Assembly: GCF_031755915.1 (NCBI RefSeq) | Contig: NC_083390.1 | Location: 14,291,001 to 14,355,000 of the forward strand | Length of the DNA: 64,000 bases | Source of the DNA: Ziziphus jujuba | Lineage: Eukaryota > Streptophyta > Magnoliopsida > Rosales > Rhamnaceae | Reading direction: 5' to 3' | Part shown: piece after piece, positions 49,624 through 61,658 of the stretch | How positions within the stretch are numbered: the stretch's first letter is position 1 | Layout of the letters: each line of letters starts with the position of its first letter | Made by a program: the position numbers and the translations under genes | Notes under the pieces: model-generated | Told to the model about the DNA's origin: nothing | Database searches by the model: none | Seen by the model: the letters and a program-made list of their open reading frames with translations, nothing else

Positions 49624-51619
49624 TCATTTATCATCTCCTACATAGGTAGTGGCATCTTCACCCACATCACTAGACCCTCTTAAACTGGAGTCTGTAAAAT
49701 GATCATCTGTCCTCTGACTATCATTATCGGCCTATATAAGATGATAATAAAGGCAATCAATACTAAAGCATAAACACCACCAGCAATAATATATGGTAGC
49801 TGCAATCACCAATAAAAAATTACCTGAAGCCATACTCGGTGTTGCTCCATCAAACTTGACATCATCCTATCGAGCTTGGTCTCCCAACTAGCAATCTTTT
49901 CCAAAACTTTCCTAACATCTTTACGAATGTCGGCCACCTTATCGCATAAACCGACTAACTTACCCTCGAAGATGGATAATCTATCCCTTGAAGATCCCTG
50001 AACGATCAAAACAATAAACACAATTATTAGAATAAGCATAAATTAAAATTTATTCAAACTTTAAACATACAATTCATACACACCTCATCGGGTACAACAT
50101 GCAGTGTTTTTGGGGACAACTGCTGCTGTGGAGCTGGGATATAATTGGCCTCGTGGTCAATAGACGTTGCTGCCGACGATGAAAGATGATAAGCAGCTTG
50201 TGTAGCATAACCATCATGATCTCCAGGCGAATCTGTCAGCTGCGCATGATCCTTTATAGGCTTCACTTTCTTGTTCCTATCATGGATCACCTCCTTAAGT
50301 TTTCGTTTTTTCTTTTTTCCACTGGTCTTCTGAGGAACGGCTCCATCTTTTTCTGCACCACCTTTCCGGGGTGGCTTCTCTCCAACTATAGGTGCAGAAC
50401 TGTAGTTTTGCTGTTCCGTACTCCAAACAATACTGCCAACGTATGGAAGCTCATCATCAGTAGGCTCCAATATACCAACCACAGGGTACTGCATAAAAAA
50501 AAAAAAAAAAACAAGGCGTCATTTAGTATAAGTTGAATTTTGAAAAAAATATATATACATATATACATATATACATACATATATATATATATATATATTA
50601 ACAAATATTAAATCTTACATCTTGATGATCAAATACAAGTTCTTTTGCCTTATCAAATTTTGGTGATTGAGTGATCTCCCAATTGAGAATGCGAGGAAAT
50701 GTTGTAACATCAGACTTTTTCCCATAAGTGTCAGCCAATAACGGAATAGTCTCGAATCCCCAAATCTGCCAAACAATAGAAAACAATTATGTGTTAGTTA
50801 CATTTACAAATATATATATATATATATACATACACATATACAATTAACAAATATATAATAAAATATAAATGAATAGCTTACCATAAAGACTAAAGGGAAC
50901 CCACACAAACTGTACGTCTTGGACTTGTTAGCTGGACGTGAACCTCTATGGTGAAAAGCACTGCACATTGATTTAATTGTAGCTTTATAAGATGTTGTAC
51001 CCCAGGGATAGGAGTTGAAGTAATCCAAGTCATCCACCATTTGCATATGCTCATGGGATGCAGTGGCCATGCTTTCCTTACCTAATAGCACCGCCTCGAG
51101 GAATAAAAACAAGGCCAACTTCAACCGATCATTATCGTTCTCATCGTCGTCATTACAATCAGCATCTCTGAAAACTTGCAATATCTTTGCATTAGTGACC
51201 TTCCGCTTACCCTCAAAGTACCTATCACTGATACGTGTAGAATAAGCAACTTTTCTTTTGTGTGGGTGTCCACACCATAAACCAGTAATTAATCCAAACT
51301 CCTTACGAGTAAACCTAGCACCAGAACCTCCAAAATTGAATTCCATCACTTCCTCATCATCGCAAACACACTGCCTAAATAGCATTTGGTTCACGATTTG
51401 GCCACTGAATTGAATCTCATTGGCCCTCAAGAAGTGGCCAAAACAGCTTTCCTCGAACTTCTTCAGTTGAGTCTTTGTCAGCTTATTTTTAATCTCTGAG
51501 ATAATCTTCCAGAAGTTCGACTTGCTACTCACCTTCCCTTTGTAAATCTCAGAGTCCCAAAACCTACGAATGGATATTGGTTGATTGCCTGAAGCAATTT
51601 TGCTGTGACACAGGAACAA
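49624..51619 (-). CDS. DUF1985-type protein (Mutator/Ulp1-associated family), five exons
   Basis: Exons on the minus strand: 51619-50882, 50765-50619, 50488-50084, 49997-49824 and 49731-49624, all GT-AG, all introns phase 0, no internal stop. The model gives 523 residues. The N-terminal half matches DUF1985: 'GHFLRANEIQFSGQIVNQML', 'FTRKEFGLITGLWCG', 'RLKLALFLFLEAVLLGKE', 'VDDLDYFNSYPWG' and, across the first splice, 'CGFPLVFM'+'IWGFETIPLLA'. The second half is lysine-rich (KKKKRKLKE, possible nuclear signal) and then helical and charged (FEGKLVGLCDKVADIRKDV), a possible coiled coil. In plants this domain is common in proteins of Mutator-related elements together with a Ulp1 cysteine protease, but no Ulp1 catalytic domain is seen here. 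The start is unsure: the ATG at 51619 overlaps a usable acceptor (GTGTCACAG), so an upstream exon could exist. The function is unknown; transposon origin or domestication are both open. Confidence 0.75.
50555..50598 (+). repeat. (TA)n/(TACATA)n microsatellite in an intron of the DUF1985 gene
   Basis: Imperfect TACATATA units followed by a pure TA run, inside the intron between exons 2 and 3. A similar TA-rich run lies in the first intron at 50812-50830. Confidence 0.75.
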
Positions 51620-52309
51620 ACAATTAATGAATAATATATAATTGGTGAAAAAAATATATTATACAAAATATCTATGTGTGTGTGTGTGTGTGTGTGTTTG
51701 TTTTTGGGGCAATTCTTCCAAATTTATTCATTTATTTATTTTGCTACCTAAAGCCAAAACTCTGACTCCATCAAACAGATGGATAAAGTAGCAAGCGTGG
51801 ATAATGTTCCTTAGAAGTAGCAGCCAACTAAGCAATCTCAGTGTTTTGTGCGTGAATAAGGGAATTGCTAACAAAGCCACCGATTGAATCTGTCTCCAAA
51901 TTTTCCACTATACCTGCTGTTTTAAAATCCATTTTTGAAATTCATATTAATTCTTTAATTGTTTTGCCATTAGGCAGTTGACCAAAACAAAAAAGTGGTT
52001 CATTTCCCCCATATATGCTACCTCTACATTACTTAAATTATATATGCATAGGCAAGTCACAATTAACTGGTGATGTACGTGAAAACCTACATATGGTTTA
52101 CTTGTTCTCACTATCTAACACTGCAATCAACAAATGTAATCCATTTCAAAATTGTAAGGAAAAGCGAGGGAGATATTGAGTCAGAAATCTAATACAAAGA
52201 AAAAATGGAAAACCAAGAAGAAATTAGAGCCTAACTATTGGTAATTCCCATTTTTGTGCAAGGCAATATGAAAACCCATGCTACAAATTTCAAAAAGCCT
52301 ACTTTCAAA
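51620..52309. other. Upstream side of the DUF1985 gene, with a (TG)n run
   Basis: A TG run lies at 51675-51697. The rest is AT-rich with no recognisable exon. If the DUF1985 gene starts at 51619 this is its promoter; if exon 1 is spliced onto, this is intron. Confidence 0.4.
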
Positions 52310-52870
52310 ATAGGGGAATGTCAACGGGGTGGGATGGGACCGGTTTTTAAAATCCTATTCCCGTCCTCACGGGGAATTTTCCATCCTGTCCCCATGGTTT
52401 TCCCTGTTTCTTTAGAGGCAGGGCGGGGACGGGGATTTCCCAATTAGAGACTGGGTGGGGTGGTTTTCCACGTTTATGTTTTTTTTTTTTTTTTTTTTTT
52501 TCCCTATAATTGATATAAAATTTTTTTTAAGAAATTTATATAAAAAAATTTTCTTTTATGAACAAAATGTAAATAAAGTGACTAAAATGCAATAAAAATA
52601 CAATAAAATACATCAAGGTCCAAATTTACAATTATAATAAAATACATCCTTAAAAAATATAATAGTCCAAATACATAAAATATATATAAAAAAAATAAGT
52701 AAATATATACAGGCCGGGTTCTTTATTCTCCAGTCCCGGCCCGACCCCGATTCAGAACTTAAGGATTTATCCCAAGCCCATCCCGCGGCCCCGATTTTTC
52801 GTGGAAAAACCGTCCCATTAGAGGCGGTGCACCGCGGTTTTCGGGGTGTCCAGGCAAATTGCCATCTCTA
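52310..52870. mobile_element. GC-rich MITE-like non-autonomous DNA element
   Basis: Both ends carry inverted GC-rich text: the left side reads AGGGGAATGTCAACGGGGTGGG and the right side, reverse-complemented, TAGAGATGGCAATTTGCCTGG, followed on both sides by 'GGGGCGGGGAC'-like runs. The middle is T-rich and AT-rich. Elements starting 'TAGGGATGGCAA' with GGCGGGG repeats are familiar non-autonomous DNA transposons in plants. There is no coding capacity; the 52238-52447 open frame is only this repeat read through. The target duplication was not resolved. Confidence 0.6.
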
Positions 52871-55079
52871 TTTCTAAATAGTTGAGCCATTCTTCAAGAC
52901 CATAATTACTCCCAAAAAAAAAAAAAAAAAAAAATCTTCAAAACTGTAAGAATCATGCATGATGTATCAACTCTAACCAGAAGAATACAATAAATTGTTC
53001 ATCAAAATTGTATCATATCCAACAAATCAGATTTATAAGGAGTTTTTGCCACCCGTTATAAAATATTAATTTGCTAATGCCTTGCAGCATTCTATTGCAA
53101 GTTGCATGAAATTTTCAAAAATATCTAATGTTAGTTAGCATCCATCGATATCAGAGGAATCCAACAAATAACTGGCTTATTTGCTGCTTAATCAAAATGT
53201 AGAAAAATCACTAACAAAACCAATAGATTCAAAAAGTGGATGGGAGTATAGGATAAAAATTTGTGCACGTCAAAACATTGCAAATATATCAATCAAACAT
53301 CAGAACTAGATTGCAGAAAAATCAGAGCTATAAAAAAGAAAATTTTATGCTATGTATTATATCAACCCTGGAAGAAACATATTTAAATCCTCTGAAGTCA
53401 ACAGGCATGGAAAAGGTATAGGCATTAAATACAAGAACCATCCTTTAAACAAGAGTGAAAGCAAACAGTTATATAATCACCTGACATCTGACAGTGACAT
53501 CAGGGCCTCCAGCACTATCTCCTGCATAGTTCAATCTGCCATACAACAATTTTAATGAGAGTTAGCACTTAAGAAGCAGATATTCCATCCTAATAAAACA
53601 TGCTAAGGAGGCAAAAAAACCACGACTACTCTTTTATGAAGAAAGATGAACAAATATTAAATAAAAGCATGAATTTACCAAGTAGAGCAGTGCTATTGAA
53701 GTACTGTTCATTACTTTCATGCGGGCTTTTCGTTTGGAGAGGGGTTAAGAGGTACTAATCAGGATTAATCCTTGTAAATCATGACAAAGAGGTACCAAAT
53801 CAACCACATTCAATATTGTGGTGCTCTTACACATAGGGAAAACTGAAGCCTGTGAATATTGTTTAAACTTAACAGGCTACAGGGCAATTATCAAAAGTTA
53901 ATATACCTACATGAAATCCATGTACTAGTAATTTTCCCCGGAGAAAAAATAATTGCCAGCATAATTTGATAAAAGGGTACGGATAATAATGATGTAGGAT
54001 TTGGAAAGGTATTGGACATTGCAGGGGAAAAAAAAAAATCTTAATACAGTGGAAAAGACATACCCAGGCTAGGTAAAGCTTAGGAATGAAACTGAAGCTT
54101 AGGATTGAGAGGTCAAATTGGGCATGAATATCCTAAGTTGACAAGTAATAATATCTACAAAAGAAACCACCTACATACAGACAATATATCCTCCTCAATC
54201 TGCATATTATGAAATCTGCCATGCTCCGATAAAAGGGAAATGCGGTTACTGATATAATGATTTTTAATATTTTGGTAAAAGATGAAACTACCCAGAAAAA
54301 ATAAATAAAATAAAATAAATAGTTAATTAACTAAAGTTATATTGAAACAAATACGAAAAAGAAAAGAAAAGGTAAGGAAAAGCCTTTCAGTGAGTAGCTC
54401 ACTCAATTAGAAAGAGATCTGTTTAGAAAAATCGAAGCACGAAGTGGCTAGTGGACTTGTAAAGCTCAAGACATCTCTCCTGGACTTGTCAACACAACCA
54501 GAAAAACAATTTTTTCCCAGACCCTGATAATCAAGTTAGGAGGCAATAATCCCTCCTTCCCATAAAAACAATGGAGGGAATTCACTAGAAATTCACAATA
54601 TTTGTTGGCATTCAAGCACAAATACTAAAATCAACGCCTACAATTTAAGAAAACAAATTGGTATAAAAGTCTTTGATTATTGTTCCTAATTCAGCATATA
54701 TATGCGAAAGGAGTATGAATATTGGTATAAAAGTCTTTCACGCTAAGTGAAGCAGAAAAAAACATGTCCATTGCATTAAAGCCAAAAAAAAAAAAAAAAA
54801 AAAAAAAAAGGTACTGGTGAAATTTCCGATTGCAGGAAAACAATTTCCTCTTTCGGGAAGAGACCTGCTACGTCGGAAATTTCCATTTCCGTTCGTCTTC
54901 TTCCCAAAATCTCATAAAACCCGGCATTAACCTCTCAAAAAAAAAAAAAAGGCCAAATGAAGATTTCCAGCAACAATCAACGACAAATTAACAAAATTCC
55001 AAAAATGCACCTAAACCTAACCACAAAATCATTAAAACTAAAACCTAAATCAAAATTGAAAAGCTAAAAGCACGACTAA
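52871..55079. other. Intergenic DNA with one exon-like fragment on the minus strand
   Basis: Mostly AT-rich, with A homopolymers near 52913-52934 and 54785-54809. On the minus strand, 53535-53481 is a 55-base open block bounded by GGCAG and GTGATT that reads LNYAGDSAGGPDVTVRCQ. It looks like an internal exon but no linked exon was found. It could belong to a decayed gene, to an upstream exon of the DUF1985 gene, or be chance. Confidence 0.35.
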
Positions 55080-55320
55080 CCCTTATGACGACTTGGCTCG
55101 CAACGGACAGTGTGGGTTTCGACGGTGAGGAATGTGTTAAGACGGCCAACTGACCCTCGTCGTCTGTGTTGCTGACAGTGGCTCCTCTCCAGACGGTGTG
55201 GCTGCCTCGTGATGGAAAACAGTGGTTGGGTTTCTCGGTTTCGACTGGAATTTCGACAATTTTGGTTAGGAATTTCGACCGCTCCAGTATCTCAAAAGGG
55301 CAAAAGTGGGCTTTTGCTAA
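55080..55320 (-). other. GC-rich block, possible first-exon/leader of a minus-strand transcript
   Basis: About 240 bp markedly richer in G+C than its surroundings, with several CG dinucleotides ('gtcgtctgtg', 'tttcgacggtg'). On the plus strand 55166-55381 is open, but its translation has no motif. Position upstream of minus-strand exon-like sequence suggests a promoter or leader; this is weak. Confidence 0.25.
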
Positions 55321-55529
55321 TGAAGGTAATTATTTTGATGGAGATTTTGATTTGCATCACTTACCGTGCCTAAATGATTGAAAGAACATATCCAAATTCA
55401 AGTTTGAATCACTCTAAATTGTAATAATAATAATACTAAAAAAAAATTCATTTTTTTTAAAAAATATATTAATAATAATAATTAAAAAAAAAGGTGATTA
55501 AGCAAGCAAATCTGGATATCCTAACTATC

Positions 55530-55560
<31 letters not shown>

Positions 55561-57662
55561 TAGGATGATTTAAAAAAAATATATCTATTTTGTTCTTAAT
55601 CATGAATAAAATATTTAAAATTTGCATTGGTTTGTATTTTATATATGTCATTTTATTTTATTTTGTAACACACAATAAAAATGGATTGAAATATTAATTT
55701 TAATATTTATTTCCAACCATATGAAGGTATACAAAAAAACTTTTTTCCCTTTTTTTTTTATAAATCAACCTATGTTAGTTTCTGACTAATGATGTATTAA
55801 AGTGGTAAGTAATGAATTTTGAAACACTAAAAGTTAAAAAGGCAGGATGAATTTTTTCCATCATTTTTTAGGAACCTTTAGGGTCAATAAAATTCTTCAG
55901 TATTTTGATAACAAATAAAGAATTTAGTCCAAAAACAAAGGTTAAAGTAAAAGCTTTAGATTCGTTTATTAAGATGGAAGATTTTCAACTAGATCAAAGT
56001 TTGAATCCTAAATTTCTAAGTGTATTCAAAACAATTTTATCGTTGATCAAACTTACGAATATATCCATACACATATACATAAATTAAATTTATAGTTTAT
56101 TTGGAGATTTTAAAGTCCTTCCTACGATAAATTAAATTGGATTGTAAGTGACAATTCTAAGTTGAAATCCAAAATCAACATTCTTTCATGTATATGCAAA
56201 ACACTACTCCAATTCCTCCAAACCCATCCTTACATACGAAAGTGCAAGATAAGGCATTCACCAAAAAAAAGTGCAAGATAAGGCTTTAAGTGTTATGAGA
56301 CAAAGCACAAGCCTCAGAACACTGGGCACATATGCTTTAAAAGAATTAAATTATAATATTAAAAAATTTAGTATATATTTAAATTGATAAGATTAATTGA
56401 AAAAAGATATAAACAATTTTTAGACCACAAAATATTTTATAAACAAAAATATAAAAATCTAAATGAGGATAAAATAGGCTTTTTATAAAAATAAAAAATA
56501 AAAAAGATTATATTTAATTAGTTGTATGGTCAATAATCTAAATCGTGCACCTTATAGGTGCAATGCAGCAAATTTGATACACTAAAGTATGTTTCGTATG
56601 TATGTCTCATCTCAAGGCAAGCTCGGGGCATGATGCCTTGAATGGGTTTTAAAACACAACCTTTGATTTCTTATGCCATTATTGCACAATTTCCTCCTCA
56701 AAGGTGCCTTACATGCCTCATTTTACATTATAGACTTTTAAGCTTTAAAATCATTTTCTTGCCTGTTGGTATGACAAAAACTTGTTAGATAAGGTTACTA
56801 CTTTCATACAATAAACATGCGAATAAGACGTTGCATGAGATTCAAAAGCTTGCTCAATCAAGTGCTTCCTCCAAAAGCTAATCACTGTAAACGTGTATAT
56901 ATACATATATTTACGTGGCCTATATATTATATTATTTAGGATTATTTATTTATCATGATAAAAATAATTGTCCATATTATTAGGAGGATTTTGATAGTGG
57001 AGGCTTCATAATTATCCATTTCCTATTGGTAGTAGAGAATGATAAAGATTGGTTATTGATAAAGATCTTGATCTAGTCTATATATGTTTGTGTATTCCCA
57101 TCAAAATCACAGTTCTACAGAAAAGGTATATACGAGAAATTCTTATCAAATATATTGAGTGCTTAATCTTATTACTTGGGCATTTATGACTGAAGGTATA
57201 TATTTAGCTTCTGCTTTAATTGTTTATTTAATTAATCTAACATGTAGTGTTAAAGCCACCTTCAAGTCATATTGTTCAGTACTCTCTCTGACTTTGGACG
57301 AGAAGAGAACATGAGAAGATTGAAGATCTATACTAATTATTTTTCTAGCCTAAAAATAGACGATTACAATGTGTGTAAGTTTGATTGAAGTGTTTATTTT
57401 AAGTGGTTTACTTTTTATAATATACCGAAAGATTTTGATTGCAAGTGATCTTGGATTGATTTTGCAACAATATATATTTTCTATTTTTGGATGTACCGCT
57501 CATAGATCATGTCTTCCTTTTGATGAATATATATACATATAATTGTCCATTAAATATGTATATATGTATATAGTTTTTCATTCAATTTAGTGTATATATC
57601 TACATGGATTCTTTTCACCTAGATATATATATATTGACAAAACTCGAGAGTATATATAGATA
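55321..57662. other. AT-rich intergenic DNA, no gene seen
   Basis: An (AAT)n run occupies 55530-55560. Short frames (55905-56087 plus; 55469-55651 minus) lack motifs. 56220-56290 has a local 'gtgcaagataaggc' duplication. Nothing else was recognised. Confidence 0.5.
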
Positions 57663-59070
57663 TATATCTTTGTGTTATATACTTGTGTTAATGGTTTCCA
57701 TTATATATCCATATTAGATCATTCTCATGTTTCGATCTTCTATATATCCTCTAATTGTTATAAGTGATGTTCAATTCAATAGCTTTTAATCCCTTTTATA
57801 GTTTTTCTTACGCTTAGCGTGGTATTACTGTAGCTTTTAAGAAAATTAACAATTAGATCAAAATCAGAATAATCAATTAAGTGTTTGGAAAATAATTATC
57901 TCATAATTGTTATAAGATTCAAAATCAGCATTTAAGTATTCAGTAAATAATAGTATTTAATTGATTTTAGGTTATATAATGATTAAAAAGTACTTTATTT
58001 ATTATCATCCCTTTACTTGTAATTTTATATTTTTATTATTATATTTAACTTATATTACTACATATTCAACACAATTTGTTTTCATTACAACTATAGTAAA
58101 TATTGATTAAAAAAAGCCTATAGTAATAAAATAATAAAATAATTAAAAATAAAAAAATATTGATTATAATGTTGTTCAATAGAATATCAATAATTTTATG
58201 ACAAAAAAGATAATAACTTTTTAATAAGGGATAAAATTGATATTTTAATTATGAATAATTAAAGAAGATAAAATCAAAATTTCAAAAGCTAATCTTTTGC
58301 GCTTTTCAAAAATAGCTGCCAAAGAATATAGCAATACATGCTAATAATCCATTTATAGTGACACATTATTTAGCGACCACTTATAGTGACATATTATTTA
58401 ACGACGCTTCACCACATTGTTACTAAAAATGTATTAGTGACTCTTTTTAAAATATCACTAAAAATAGCAAATTAAAGATTGTCAAATATGTTAGGCGACT
58501 TTGTTATGTATTAATGCATCGCCCCCCCTTTTTTTTTTAATTTTATATATTTTTTTAATTTTGTGAAAAGTGATTACAATAGTAAAAATATAAAAATAAT
58601 TAAAATATAAAAAAACTAAAACTAACTCCATCCAAAATAATTAAATTAGAAAAATTTAAAATAAATATTTTTTAATAACAAATTAATTATCAAATAAATT
58701 AAATATTATCTTATTGACATATTTTTACATAATTTGTAAACTATTGTATTTTTTTATAAAAAATTTAATATTAATTAAACTTCCATGAATGCATACTCAT
58801 TGAGATGGAAGTTGACGTTCTCTTGTTAACGATATTACATCCTCATACTGTATATGGAAAAATTAAAAAAATTATTAATACTTATGCAAAATATATAAAA
58901 TATTAATTGTTATTAATTTTATAATTTAGTAGAATATTACTTTCTTAAGATTTGGCGAGGCATATTTCTCCTAATTAAAAGTGGAAAACACATAATGAAG
59001 CGGATCAAAAAAATAATTTAATGAATAATAATAAATGTCATAAATATTACTTAAAATATAAGTTAATAAA
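57663..59070 (+). repeat. First copy of a large tandem duplication (A1-B1)
   Basis: Made of A1 (57663-58330) and B1 (58336-59070). A1 matches A2 (59071-59728) nearly base for base, both starting TATATCTTTGTGTTATATAC and ending GCTGCCAAAGAATATA. B1 matches B2 (60617-61312), both starting ACATGCTAA(T/C)AATCCATTTA and ending GTTAATAAATATA. B lies inside the CACTA element in the second copy, while A is flanking DNA. Relative to the second copy, the segment 59729-60616, which contains the CACTA terminus, is missing here. Confidence 0.85.
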
Positions 59071-61312
59071 TATATCTTTGTGTTATATACTTGTGTTAAT
59101 GGTTTCCGTTATATATCCATATTAGATCATTCTCATGTTTCAATCTTCTATATATCCTCTAATTATTACAAGCATGTTCAGTTCAATAGCTTTTAATTCC
59201 TTTTATAGTTTTTCTTACGCTTAGCGTGGTATTATTGTAGCTTTTAAGAAAATTAACAATTTGATCAAAATCAGAATAATCAATTAAGTGTTTGGAAAAT
59301 AAGTATCTCATAATTGTTATATGATTCAAAATCAGCATTTAAGTATTCAGTAAATAATAGTATTTAATTGATTTTAGGTTATATAATGATTAAAAAGTAC
59401 TTTATTTATTATCATCCCTTTACTTGTAATTTTATATTTTTATTATTATATTTAACTTATATTACTACATATTCAAAACAATTTGTTTTCATTACACTAT
59501 AGTAAATATTGATTAGTAAAACCTATAGTAATAAAATAATTAAAAATAAAAAAAATATTGATTATAATGTTGTTCAATAGAATATCAATAATTTTATGAC
59601 AAAAAAGATAATAACTTTTTAATAAGGGATAAAATTGATATTTTAATTATGAATAATTAAAGAAGATAAAATCAAAATTTCAAAAGCTAATCTTTTGCGC
59701 TTCTCGAAAATAGCTGCCAAAGAATATAAATTCTTATATAATCAAAATTTTGGAATTTTACCAAACACTTAAAAGTTGATTTAGATTCTTTGATAAACAA
59801 TTTTGAAGCTTCAAAATCAATCTCCAAAGTGCCTTATTGGTTTAATAAGACCTATATATATATATATTAGTTATGAAGTTATATATAGCACAATTATATA
59901 TAGCACATATCATAGTTTGATGTTTACACTTTGTCTTTGTCATTATTGTTTTGCCGTTTTATAATGATGGATATTGCTATGGATTTGATTAATTAGCTAA
60001 TGCTTGATGCTATAAGTTTTGTCTTTTTATTTTTTTGTTTAACCTTGTGCAGCCCGACATTAATCATTGAATATCTAGCATTTGGAGATCCTAGAGTAAT
60101 TATTATTATGTTTTGTTATATTCATATGCATATACAATTATCAACCAAATATGAATCTAGTTATTATTTTATTAATTTCATTGGGCAATTTGTATTTTGT
60201 ATATTGGCTTCACTACTAGAATCGCATTGATAAATGATGTAATAAATGCGTTGCACAAAATGAATAACGACGTATCGCATGGAGTCGCCTAACGTCATGT
60301 CGCTAAATCCATAAAACAATAAGCGATGCATCATGAAAGTCGTCTATCTTTGAGTTTTTAGCTACTGAGATTGATTTTTATCGATGCATCATAAGAGTTA
60401 TCTATTTTTGAGTTTTTAGCGACTTAGATAGATTTTTAGCGATGCACCACAAGAGTCGTCTACTTTGCGTTTTTAGCGACGCATATTGATTTTTAGCGAC
60501 GCATCATAAGAGTCACCTATCTTTGAGTTTTTAGTGACTTAGATAGATTTTTAGCGACGCACCAGGAGAGTCGCCTATCGTTGAGTTTTTAGCAACGCAT
60601 ATTGACTTTTAGCGACACATGCTAACAATCCATTTAGAGCGACGCTTCACCACACTGCCGCTAAAAATGTATTAGCGACTTTTTTTAAAGCATCGCTAAA
60701 TATATGAATCGCTAAAAATAGCAAATTAAAGGTCGCCAAATATGTTAGGCGATTTTGTTATGTATTAATGCGTCGCCCCTTTTTTTATTTTTTTTTATTT
60801 TGTGAAAAGTGATTAAAATAGTAAAATTATAGAAATAATTAAAATACAAAAAAATTAAAACTAGCTCCATCCAAAATAATTAGAATACAAAAATTTAAAA
60901 TAAATATTTTTTTATAACAAATTAATTATCAAATAAATTAAATATTATTTCATTGATATATTTTTTACATAATTTGTAAACTATTATTTTTTTCATAACA
61001 AATTTAATATTAATTAAACTTCCATGAATGCATACTCATTGAGATGGAAGTTGATGTCCTCTTATTGACGATATTACACCCTCATACTGCATATGGAAAA
61101 ATTAAAAAAGTTATTAACACTTATGCAAAATAAATAAAATATTAATCATTATTAATTTTGTAATTTAGTAAAATATTACATTTTTAAGATTTGGCCAGGC
61201 ACATTTCTTATAATTAAAAGTGGAAAACACATAATGAAGCGGATCAAAAAAATAATTGAATGAATAATAATAAATATCATAAATATTACTTAAAACATAA
61301 GTTAATAAATAT
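59071..61312 (+). repeat. Second copy of the tandem duplication (A2-X-B2)
   Basis: A2 is 59071-59728, X is 59729-60616 and B2 is 60617-61312. X holds the CACTA left terminus at 60211 and a 59-bp repeat array. A2 abuts the end of B1 directly at 59070/59071, the signature of a head-to-tail duplication. The order A-X-B is probably the original state because it keeps the transposon end intact. Confidence 0.8.
60321..60615 (+). repeat. 59-bp tandem repeat array in the left subterminal region of the CACTA element
   Basis: About five units of 57-60 bp, each reading roughly GCGAYGCATCATAAGAGTC, then 'tatctttgagtttttag' and 'gacttagatagatttttA'. Alternate units resemble each other most (GACTTAGATAG versus CGCATATTGAT), suggesting a two-unit higher-order period. 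Each unit carries one or two GCGAC motifs. Confidence 0.8.
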
Positions 61313-61322
61313 ACGTATCAAT

Positions 61323-61658
61323 TTATTTAGAAGATACTTTTATCCATATTCCCTTACAGTCATTACGAACATAGTCACCCTCACATTCATCCTCATTATC
61401 ATTTTCATCAACACTTGGAAATTGTATGGCAAATGGATTGTGAGCCATCGTAGTATTGCCAAAAACATCTTCTTCAACCAATTCTTCTTCAACAAAAGTA
61501 CAATGTCGTGGTGGAGTTAAAACAATAGACCATCTCGAATCAAATTAATCTTCAACATAAATTATTTGTTGAACTTGTGAAGCCATGACGAATGGGTCAG
61601 ATTTATATCCAATTTTATTAAAGTTAACACATGTAAACCCCATCTCATCAACATACTG
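61323..61658 (-). pseudogene. C-terminal remnant of CACTA transposase (DUF4216 region)
   Basis: Reading leftward from 61658 in one frame: QYVDEMGFTCVNFNKIGY, then SDPFVMASQVQQIIYVED, a TAA stop at 61547-61545, then FDSRWSIVLTPPRH and, near the end, YVRNDCKGIWI before the stop at 61325-61323. This is the DUF4216 layout (PFVLASQ..QVFYV.D..D.RWSVVL) found at the C-terminus of En/Spm-type transposases, plus the acidic tail. The in-frame stop, and a frame different from the N-terminal piece to its right, show it is dead. Confidence 0.8.

Noticed and set aside
60000..60230. 76-codon plus-strand frame ending inside the CACTA terminus
   Set aside because: Hydrophobic AT-driven translation; its end overlaps the transposon terminus; no family resemblance.
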